Assembly (NCBI GenBank): GCA_035510555.1
Contig: DATKGX010000016.1
Span: 1-5,356, forward strand
DNA: 5,356 nt
DNA from: DATKGX01 sp035510555
GTDB lineage: Bacteria; Patescibacteriota; Microgenomatia; Levybacterales; UBA12049
Reading direction: 5' to 3'
Shown: piece by piece, positions 1 through 5,214 of the stretch
How the letters are laid out: each line of letters opens with the position of its first letter
Numbering within the stretch: position 1 is the stretch's first letter
Translations under genes and position numbers: made by a program
Notes under the pieces: model-generated
The model's input: only the letters and a program-made list of their open reading frames with translations
Databases searched by the model: none
Told to the model about the DNA's origin: nothing

Positions 1-38
1 TTAATGGCGTTAATGGCCAAATCTTGTTCGTCGGTCAT
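1..38 (-). CDS. Possible start of a downstream gene (N-terminal 12 codons only)
   Basis: An ATG on the minus strand at 38-36 opens a frame that runs off the left edge of the window and reads MTDEQDLAINAI. A purine-rich AAGAGAT lies directly upstream and could be a weak ribosome binding site. A perfect -35 hexamer TTGACA lies about 40 bases upstream of the start. The orientation matches the other genes. Twelve residues are too few to assign a family. The alpha-helical look and AINAI pattern resemble the first helix of TPR-type hypothetical proteins, but that is only an impression. It could also be a chance open frame. Confidence 0.4.
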   Translation of the reverse strand, partial: MTDEQDLAINAI

Positions 39-56
39 ATCTCTTGCAAAACAATG

Positions 57-85
57 TGGATAAATGATTTAATTATTCTTGTCAA
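57..85 (-). promoter_or_regulatory. Candidate promoter for the leftmost gene
   Basis: On the minus strand a perfect -35 hexamer TTGACA (85-80) is followed after 17 bases by TATCCA (62-57), a poor match to TATAAT. Transcription would start near position 50, some 12 bases before the ATG at 38. The -35 and the spacing are good and the -10 is weak, so this is tentative. Confidence 0.3.
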
Positions 86-111
86 GAAAAACCAAACATC
101 ATTTATAATGC

Positions 112-134
112 GCCGAATTGTCGGCCAAATTTGG
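112..134. repeat. Two abutting short palindromes after the sortase gene
   Basis: Positions 112-125 form an inverted repeat, GCCGA-attg-TCGGC. It shares its last base with the perfect 10-base palindrome CCAAATTTGG at 125-134. Neither is followed by a clear T-run on either strand, so they do not look like classical intrinsic terminators. They could be a protein-binding site controlling the leftmost gene or a stem at the 3' end of the sortase transcript. The rest of the 127-base gap (39-165) is AT-rich, with no other gene seen. Confidence 0.3.
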
Positions 135-150
135 ATTAAAAGCCTTTCCC

Positions 151-168
151 AAAAAGAGCGTTCTCTCA
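151..168 (-). terminator. Weak intrinsic terminator overlapping the sortase stop codon
   Basis: Read on the minus strand, AGAG-aacg-CTCT (166-155) forms a short stem with a tetraloop and is followed at once by four more T residues (154-151). The stem begins inside the TGA stop codon of the sortase gene. The stem is only four pairs (five with a G-U), so termination would be inefficient, but its position at the end of the cluster is right. Confidence 0.35.
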
Positions 169-897
169 TATTTTTTCGATTCTGGCTTTCACCGCTAATC
201 GTTTCCAGATGGTTCCCGGCGGAGTGCAAGTTACTAAAGTTAAGTAACTATCATCAAAGTTTTGCTGCAAGATAGAGGTGTTATTAGGATCAACTACAGT
301 GATGTTCTCAACCCTGTATTTGTAGATAACGTTACCAACATTAACAACAATTTCGTCTCCCGGCGTCAATTCATAAAGGTAGGTAAAAACCGTTTTATAA
401 TTTTTGGCGTCGTAGAGTTGGGGAAGGGTTGAATGTCCAAAAACGACGGCGTTACCTTTACCCGCCGGAACAGCGGTGCCGTCATAATTAATCAGATGTT
501 TTGATAAATCCGTATCAACAGTTGAGACAACAGCGTTTTTGATATTCAGCTTTGGGATCGAGAGAGAATAGGTTTGAATTTCCGGTACGCCGTTTCTTTG
601 GTGCTTAAAGTTTGGGAACCAATTGTCGGCATTATTGTAATCAATTCCGGAAAGACTATTGGAAGCTTGTGCCAAAAGCGTTTGAAAAGTAGTGTTCGAA
701 ACAATGGTTGTTTGAGGAATCGGCGAGGCAATATTCTGACTGGCAAAAACCGGCGCAAAATAAATTTGCCAGGAAATCAAAGGCAGAAAAACATAGCCGG
801 TAATTAAAACTCCGGTAAGAATCAGTAAAAGTCCCAGCAAACGGGTAAATTTCTTTTTTTGGCTTGCTCCTGTGTGCTTATAATAGCGTTTCGACAT
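166..897 (-). CDS. Membrane-anchored sortase (transpeptidase)
   Basis: A 243-residue sortase. Sortases are extracytoplasmic cysteine transpeptidases that cleave a sorting signal and join the protein to the cell surface or to another protein. The basic N-terminus (KRYYKH..KKK) is followed by one hydrophobic segment at about residues 19-42, giving an N-in/C-out signal anchor. A linker of about 65 residues leads to the catalytic beta-barrel, which begins at YSLSIPKLNI (110-119). The catalytic residues are visible: His155 in VVFGHS, Cys224 in LTLVTC and Arg233 in WKRLAV. The GDEI strand typical of the fold lies at 180-183. The TLVTCTPPGT context is nearest to class C-type active sites, but I cannot fix the class. 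The ATG follows the preceding stop codon with no gap (TAAATG), and there is no Shine-Dalgarno sequence, so translation is probably coupled to the upstream gene. No substrate with an LPxTG-like tail is encoded in the window. Family assignment is firm; substrate is unknown. Confidence 0.94.
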   Translation of the reverse strand: MSKRYYKHTGASQKKKFTRLLGLLLILTGVLITGYVFLPLISWQIYFAPVFASQNIASPIPQTTIVSNTTFQTLLAQASNSLSGIDYNNADNWFPNFKHQRNGVPEIQTYSLSIPKLNIKNAVVSTVDTDLSKHLINYDGTAVPAGKGNAVVFGHSTLPQLYDAKNYKTVFTYLYELTPGDEIVVNVGNVIYKYRVENITVVDPNNTSILQQNFDDSYLTLVTCTPPGTIWKRLAVKARIEKI

Positions 898-3207
898 TTA
901 TTTAGCCGTAATCTGGATGGTAATACTTTTGGGATTGCCAGGCAGGTTTTGGGAAAGGAAGGGAATATTTGGTTTTAAATCAATGCCGACATTTTCAACT
1001 TGCGGCATATTCGCTAAAATATTTTTTGCCTTCTGAATGGATATTCCGGCAATTTGTTTGGAAATTGAATCATTGTCAATTTTTGGCAACAGCCCGGCGC
1101 TAATTTCCAGATCCGCCGCGATACTGCCGTCTTTATTAACGCCGATATTTTTGGCGTTAACGGATAAATTGTCCTGACTAATTTGTGTATCGCTACCGCC
1201 AAAAAGTGATTGCGCCAGTTTTAACATGTCGGAGTTATTGTAAGTAAGAGTTTGGAAATCAACAGTACCCTTTAATGTTAAGTTACTCGCTTGGTCGCCG
1301 GCTTTATGGTCAAAACTTTGGTTATTCTTATCAATACTTTCGGACACAAAACTCCCAAGCATTAAATTATTGCCGGTCACTTTTGGTGCAATATCAGATT
1401 TGGCTTTCCCTTCGAGCTGTTTTGGCAAGCCATCCAATAATTTTTGAATATCGTCGGCGGAGACGACGGTCGCTGATTTTTTGGTCCCGCCGGAAAAGGC
1501 ACTGTCATTTTTAGCGGCTACCGAAGAATCCTGTCCTGAAACAGTAAATTTAGTACCGGAGGGAAGATTATATTCCTGTCCGATGTCCCCGGCTGTCACA
1601 TTGACGGTGCCGGTGGATGCTCCTAAGATTGCATCGCCGGAAGCAACCGTCACCGCACTATCTAAAGTAAAAACTAAGCTATTTGCGGAAGTAATTTTAG
1701 TGCCGGAAGGAAGCGTTAAGGAATCGGTGCCGATATTAAAAATCGTGACTTTTCCTTTGGCTGGAGTACCGACGTCTTTTTTACCGGTGACATCGGTTGT
1801 CATACTGCCGTCTTCAGAAACAGATAGCGGTTGGGAGGCGATTATTCCGCTACTAATATCGGTGGCCTTATCGGAGGCAAAAATTACTGATGTCGTTTTT
1901 TGATCGGTTTTAGGATTAACTAAAATTGTGACCGTGGCTTTGGTATTAAGCATTAAGAAAAATAGACCGCCGAGAAGCAAAATAATCACAACGGCAATAA
2001 TTGGCAATAATAATTTCTTTTTGGCTCCGCCGGACTTAAGAAGGCTAGTCATAATTTTCTGTGCTGTTAATTGTATTTTTGGAACCATCATTAGCGCGTT
2101 TTCGACTAGGCCATTCTTTTTTTCTTCCGCCAGTTTTTCTTCCTCCGGGATTTCGGCAATCTCTTCTTTAATTACTGCGTCGGGAACTTTTTGCTCCTTA
2201 ACGCTAGCAGGTATCGGTTTTGGTGTTTTGGCGACGTCACTTTCCATAAAACCGAAGTATTCCAAAGAGTCATCTTTATCAACATAATCCAGTTTCGGCT
2301 CGGTAACTTTTTCCGATGGAACTTCTTCAGGTTTCTCTTCCGACTTTTCTTCAACCTTTTCCTCAGCTGGCATCGCTACCGGTTCAAAATTGGTCACCTC
2401 ATCGGGAGTAATTTTTGTAGGCGTCTGGTCAAAATCCACAGATTGCGAGTCATACAAAAGCTGCGCTCCCATTTGCGTCGCCGCCCCCAACAGCATCGCT
2501 TTTATCGAGCCGTCTTTTGGCAGGCTGGTAATTTGCGGAAGGTGTAAAAACGGCAAACTTTTGCTCCACGGATGGCCGATAAACTCCTGCGTTACTTCGT
2601 CTTCGTCGTCGCCATAAATTACGACCCTAGCCGGCATCACGTCGGGCGCTTTAAAATGTTTCAGTAATGTATCAACCGTAAAAGGTGCCGACTGATGGAT
2701 TTCCGAAGACTTGGTTTCCAGAATTTTCCCGCTTTTAACCAGCGAAACCGTAATAAACTTTTGTCCCATCTCCACCAGTATCGCGGTGACGGGCGCGCCT
2801 TCATCTTTTTGTAAAAGGTTAACAATGCTTTCGGCGGAAACCAAAAAGCCGATCGGTTCTAGGCCCAATTCGTCGCTGGCTTTTTTTAATTTTTCCAAAT
2901 ACTCTTTTTTGATTTTATTGTTCTCAATCCAGCTGTCTTTCAGTCCAAAAATGGTTTTGTGGCTTTCGATGTTGTCCGGCAGTACCGTTTCGGCCTGGGT
3001 AATTGATTTGTCTAGAACTTCCAAAAACTGTTCCGTCGTAGCGTCTTCAATCGTATTGGCAAAATCTTCTTCGCCGTGTCCCAAATACTTAATCGTGCTG
3101 CCGGCTTTGGAAAATAAGACCGAGGTTGCTCGCTCATTCCTTAAAATTAATGCCAGATAGTATTCGGGTTTAACTTTATTTGCGATGTTAGGAAAAGGTA
3201 ACTTCAT
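898..3207 (-). CDS. PilM/actin-like domain fused through one membrane helix to a baseplate-J-like extracytoplasmic region
   Basis: A 769-residue protein in four parts. Residues 1-258 resemble the PilM/FtsA actin-like ATPase fold: the first strand is YYLALILRNE (16-25), the second phosphate-loop-like strand is AILVEMGQKFITVSLVKSGK (142-161), VVIYGDDED (195-203) follows, and IKAMLLGAA (235-243) is near the domain end. The usual DxG and glycine-rich nucleotide motifs are not intact, so ATP binding is doubtful. Residues 259-395 are an acidic, proline-rich linker with EEKxEE repeats. Residues 399-420 form a single hydrophobic helix after GAKKK, predicting N-in/C-out topology. Residues 421-769 are beta-rich, with two copies of LPSGTKxT (499-506 and 548-555), and resemble the baseplate J/gp47-like proteins often annotated in candidate-phyla genomes. 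The C-terminus has an IQKAKNIL helix and a last strand SITIQI. The start has an upstream GAAGGA at a spacing of 10 bases. It is probably a cell-envelope scaffold acting with the adjoining sortase. The layout is firm, the PilM-like call is moderate, and the function is inferred. Confidence 0.85.
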   Translation of the reverse strand: MKLPFPNIANKVKPEYYLALILRNERATSVLFSKAGSTIKYLGHGEEDFANTIEDATTEQFLEVLDKSITQAETVLPDNIESHKTIFGLKDSWIENNKIKKEYLEKLKKASDELGLEPIGFLVSAESIVNLLQKDEGAPVTAILVEMGQKFITVSLVKSGKILETKSSEIHQSAPFTVDTLLKHFKAPDVMPARVVIYGDDEDEVTQEFIGHPWSKSLPFLHLPQITSLPKDGSIKAMLLGAATQMGAQLLYDSQSVDFDQTPTKITPDEVTNFEPVAMPAEEKVEEKSEEKPEEVPSEKVTEPKLDYVDKDDSLEYFGFMESDVAKTPKPIPASVKEQKVPDAVIKEEIAEIPEEEKLAEEKKNGLVENALMMVPKIQLTAQKIMTSLLKSGGAKKKLLLPIIAVVIILLLGGLFFLMLNTKATVTILVNPKTDQKTTSVIFASDKATDISSGIIASQPLSVSEDGSMTTDVTGKKDVGTPAKGKVTIFNIGTDSLTLPSGTKITSANSLVFTLDSAVTVASGDAILGASTGTVNVTAGDIGQEYNLPSGTKFTVSGQDSSVAAKNDSAFSGGTKKSATVVSADDIQKLLDGLPKQLEGKAKSDIAPKVTGNNLMLGSFVSESIDKNNQSFDHKAGDQASNLTLKGTVDFQTLTYNNSDMLKLAQSLFGGSDTQISQDNLSVNAKNIGVNKDGSIAADLEISAGLLPKIDNDSISKQIAGISIQKAKNILANMPQVENVGIDLKPNIPFLSQNLPGNPKSITIQITAK

Positions 3208-3217
3208 AAATGTTTAA

Positions 3218-3223
3218 TCCTTC
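3218..3223 (-). promoter_or_regulatory. Ribosome binding site of the fusion-protein gene, overlapping a repeat
   Basis: GAAGGA on the minus strand (3223-3218) lies 10 bases before the ATG at 3207. It is the only Shine-Dalgarno-like sequence upstream of this start. Its bases overlap the end of the repeat at 3219-3243, so the repeat may supply the ribosome binding site. The spacing is slightly long. Confidence 0.4.
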
Positions 3224-3243
3224 GGCTTCGCTCAGGACTTCGG
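3219..3243. repeat. Short dispersed-repeat-like element between alaS and the fusion-protein gene
   Basis: On the minus strand this 25-base stretch reads CCGAAG, TCCTGAGCGAAG, CCGAAGG. It contains CCGAAG twice and has TCCT and AGGA arms that could form a weak stem. Sequences built on TCCTGAGCGAAG-CCGAAGGA are familiar as short intergenic repeats in many bacterial and candidate-phyla genomes. Thirteen bases (CCGAAGTCCTGAG, 3243-3231) recur exactly, in the opposite orientation, at 5073-5085 beyond the other end of alaS. The 49-base gap shows no clear promoter or terminator. Confidence 0.45.
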
Positions 3244-3256
3244 TAACTACATTACT

Positions 3257-5026
3257 TCAGCCAACCTCAGCATACATTCTTCGCTGGCCGTGACCGATAT
3301 TTTCCTGCTTTATTATTTTAAACTTTTTAATCTCGCCTGTAAACGTAACGTGTGGCCCGCCGCACAGTTCTTTGGAATAATCACCGACAAAATAGACCTT
3401 TACATCTTCGGCATATTTTTCGTCAAACAGTCCGATGGCGCCGATTTCTTTAGCTTTTGCCAAGGGCATAATTTCAAAATGCACCGGCAAGTTTTCCTTA
3501 ATTTTTTCATTCACTACCGCTTCAATCTTGGCGATTTCGCTGTCTTCCAGTTTGCGGTCAAAATTGAAATCGAAACGTACCCGAACACTAGTAATGTTGC
3601 TACCCGTCTGGTGTAACTGCTCGCCAAACATGTCCCGCAAGGCTTTATGCAATAAATGTGTTGCGGTATGTCCCATGATAGTTTTTTCACTGTGGTCGGC
3701 CAGTCCGCCTTTAAACTTTTGTCCGGCTCCGGCACGGGAAAGTTTCTGGTGCTCTTCCATTTTTTGCGCAAACTGCTGTTCGTTAAAAATATATCCCAAA
3801 CTTCTAATTTGGGTCGGGGAAAGTCCGTGGGTGGTGTACATTATAAAAGCATCATCCGCGCTAATTTCCTTAGTGCCATTTTTTTCAGCACCCTTAAGCA
3901 CTTTTTCACCCGCCACAATTGCTTTTTGATAATTTTGCTCTTCTTCTAGAATGACATTTTTAATTTCTTCAAATTTTTCCGTCAAGATGTCATCGGTAGG
4001 CGAGTATTGCTCAACTACTTTTTCAATGATTGTTTGAATGTTCTCTCCATTTAAAACACGGAAATTATCTAAAGCCCTACGAATTAATCTGCGCAGAATA
4101 TATCCTTGGTCGGTTTTTGAAGGCCTGATGCCGGCAGCCGTAATAAAACCCGCGGCGGCCAAGTGGTCGGCGATAATTTGCATTTCTTTTTTGTTCTCAA
4201 CGTAACTTTTACCGCTTTCGTCTTCAATAGTTTTGATAATCGGCGCATAAAGTGAAGTTTCAAAATAATCGGCTTTGTCCTCAATAGCAGCCATTAATCT
4301 TTCGACTCCGCCGCCGTAATCAACATTTGGCTCAGGCAATAATTCAAGTGAGCCATCGTCTTTTTTCTTGTATTGCATGAAAACGCTATTGGCAATCTCT
4401 AAAAACTTGCCGCATTCACAAGTGGTTGGGTCATCACCTTTACAATCTTTTCCGTGTTCAACATCATCAAAGCGGTAATAAACCTCGGTGTCGGGACCGC
4501 CCGGTTCTCCGGCGGGCATTTTATCGGGAAGGCCACTGCGACTCCACCAATTAGTACTATCTTTATAAATTTTCGGTTCTAAGTTTTCAGTTTTGAATAT
4601 TTCTTTCCAAATTTCCTCCGATTCGCTATCAAAGTTTACATTCTTATCTCCGGCAAAAACCGTTACGTAGAGTTTTTCTTTAGGCAGGCCAAATTCTTTG
4701 GTCAATAATTCCCACAACCACGGTATTTCTTCGCTTTTAAAATAGTCGCCTAAAGACCAATTTCCTAGCATCCTAAAAAAAGTAGAATGGCGGTTGTCGC
4801 CGACTTCTTCAATATCCACGGCCCTAAAACAATTCTGCACATCCACCAGTCTTTTGCCGGACGGGTGCTGTTCGCCCAATAAATAGGGGATTAGGGGCTG
4901 CATGCCCGAAGAAGTGAAAAGGGTAGTCGGATCATTCTCCGGCACCAAAGGGGAATTAGCAATCCGCTTGTGTCCTCGCTTTTCAAAAAAGCTAATGTAG
5001 ATGTCAATTATTTCCTTCGCAGTCAT
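3257..5026 (-). CDS. alaS: Alanyl-tRNA synthetase, compact form
   Basis: Attaches alanine to tRNA-Ala in the cytoplasm (ATP + alanine + tRNA gives alanyl-tRNA + AMP + PPi). It is 589 residues from the ATG, against roughly 850-900 for typical bacterial enzymes. The class II catalytic core is complete: TSSGMQPLIPYLLG (38-51), motif 2 DIEEVGDNRHSTFFRMLGNW (71-90) and motif 3 GGGVERL (238-244). A small Cys cluster, H191/C195/C203/C205, precedes FLEIANSVFMQY (208-219). The tRNA-recognition helical region follows (about 250-430). The editing site is present: HTATH (453-457) and CGGPH (555-559), the HxxxH and CxxxH zinc ligands. Two modules are missing: the beta-barrel of about 110 residues normally just before HxxxH, and the whole C-terminal coiled-coil/C-Ala region, because the protein ends at QRRMYAEVG where others continue. 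An in-frame GTG directly before the ATG (5029) is an alternative start; a TAA lies just upstream (5035-5033). There is no Shine-Dalgarno sequence. The family call is certain. Confidence 0.98.
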   Translation of the reverse strand: MTAKEIIDIYISFFEKRGHKRIANSPLVPENDPTTLFTSSGMQPLIPYLLGEQHPSGKRLVDVQNCFRAVDIEEVGDNRHSTFFRMLGNWSLGDYFKSEEIPWLWELLTKEFGLPKEKLYVTVFAGDKNVNFDSESEEIWKEIFKTENLEPKIYKDSTNWWSRSGLPDKMPAGEPGGPDTEVYYRFDDVEHGKDCKGDDPTTCECGKFLEIANSVFMQYKKKDDGSLELLPEPNVDYGGGVERLMAAIEDKADYFETSLYAPIIKTIEDESGKSYVENKKEMQIIADHLAAAGFITAAGIRPSKTDQGYILRRLIRRALDNFRVLNGENIQTIIEKVVEQYSPTDDILTEKFEEIKNVILEEEQNYQKAIVAGEKVLKGAEKNGTKEISADDAFIMYTTHGLSPTQIRSLGYIFNEQQFAQKMEEHQKLSRAGAGQKFKGGLADHSEKTIMGHTATHLLHKALRDMFGEQLHQTGSNITSVRVRFDFNFDRKLEDSEIAKIEAVVNEKIKENLPVHFEIMPLAKAKEIGAIGLFDEKYAEDVKVYFVGDYSKELCGGPHVTFTGEIKKFKIIKQENIGHGQRRMYAEVG

Positions 5027-5034
5027 CACTACTT

Positions 5035-5043
5035 ATTATAGCA
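5035..5043 (-). promoter_or_regulatory. alaS: Extended -10 promoter of alaS
   Basis: The minus strand reads TGCTATAAT (5043-5035), a perfect extended -10 element (TGnTATAAT), which can work without a good -35. The -35 position at 17 bases spacing holds TGTTCA, a poor match. With a normal discriminator, transcription would begin at about 5029-5026, on or within three bases of the alaS start codon. Confidence 0.6.
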
Positions 5044-5072
5044 GGCTGAGGAAGCGTTGAACATGAAAGCTT

Positions 5073-5106
5073 CCGAAGTCCTGAGTGGGAGCGAATAGAC
5101 TGAGGA
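5073..5106. repeat. Second, diverged copy of the short repeat, inverted relative to the first
   Basis: The plus strand begins CCGAAGTCCTGAG (5073-5085), identical to the minus strand of the element at 3231-3243. It continues TGGGAGCGAA and ends at an AGGA (5103-5106) that could pair with TCCT (5079-5082). CTGAGGA occurs here (5100-5106) and again at 5046-5052. The two elements therefore flank alaS as inverted copies. Confidence 0.38.
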
Positions 5107-5178
5107 GGTGAGTTTAAAAATCAACCTCAACGTCATGTCCTAAATCGTAATTGCGCGACGCGGGATAGACGACGTTAG

Positions 5179-5195
5179 AACCTTGAAGGTTTTTA
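5179..5195 (+). terminator. Intrinsic terminator-like hairpin on the plus strand
   Basis: AACCTT-g-AAGGTT (5179-5191) is a near-perfect inverted repeat that runs straight into a T-run (5190-5194) on the plus strand. On the minus strand the same stem is not followed by T residues, so it does not serve the cold-shock gene in the usual way. The usable stem is about five pairs with a three-base loop and has only two G-C pairs per arm, so it is modest in strength. Confidence 0.42.
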
Positions 5196-5214
5196 TGTTG
5201 TTTTGTGAACTTTA

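Larger units (their letters stand above)
5041..5195 (+). ncRNA. Candidate structured small RNA between alaS and the cold-shock gene
   Basis: This gap has no convincing reading frame but several inverted repeats in series. They are GGAAGC/GCTTCC (5050-5055 with 5069-5074), GAGGT-GA with TC-a-ACCTC (5105-5111 with 5121-5128), and AACGTC/GACGTT (5129-5134 with 5171-5176). The last encloses TGTCC/GGATA (5136-5140 with 5163-5167), which pairs with a G-U only on the plus strand. It ends in a plus-strand terminator-like hairpin. A -10-like TATTAT (5034-5039) lies just upstream. I do not recognise a known family: the SRP, RNase P and tmRNA signatures are absent. It may instead be a cluster of repeat remnants or the untranslated end of the cold-shock transcript. 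Confidence 0.3.

Noticed and set aside
24..275. Plus-strand open frame of 83 codons at the left edge
   Set aside because: Overlaps the end of the sortase and the intergenic gap, has no ribosome binding site and no recognisable domain.
499..552. LPSGT motifs (residues 499-503 and 548-552 of the fusion protein) as possible sorting signals for the adjoining sortase; given here as residue numbers
   Set aside because: They read LPSGT, not LPxTG, lie inside beta-rich repeats rather than at the C-terminus, and have no following hydrophobic segment and basic tail.
1481..1903. Plus-strand open frame of 140 codons
   Set aside because: Antisense to the baseplate-J-like part of a well-supported gene; no recognisable domain, and its length is explained by the codon bias of the opposite strand.
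3208..3256. Rho-independent terminator between alaS and the fusion-protein gene
   Set aside because: The repeat has direct rather than inverted CCGAAG units, only a four-pair weak stem, and no T-run, so read-through is more likely.
3435..3929. Plus-strand open frame of 164 codons
   Set aside because: Lies fully antisense to conserved alaS sequence, including the editing motifs; a shadow frame.
5027..5029. GTG directly upstream as the alaS start
   Set aside because: Possible in frame, but the adjacent ATG gives the usual AlaRS N-terminus (M-T-A-K-E-I-I) and is the better start codon; the difference is one residue.
5041..5195. SRP RNA, RNase P RNA or tmRNA
   Set aside because: The hallmark sequences of each (SRP GGAAG/GCAGCC tetraloop region, RNase P GAGGAAAGTCC core, tmRNA tRNA-like ends) are not there, and the length does not fit the last two.
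5041..5214. T-box or other riboswitch leader of alaS
   Set aside because: No T-box GGTGGNACCGCG-type sequence is present, and the strong extended -10 next to the ATG places the alaS transcript start after this region.
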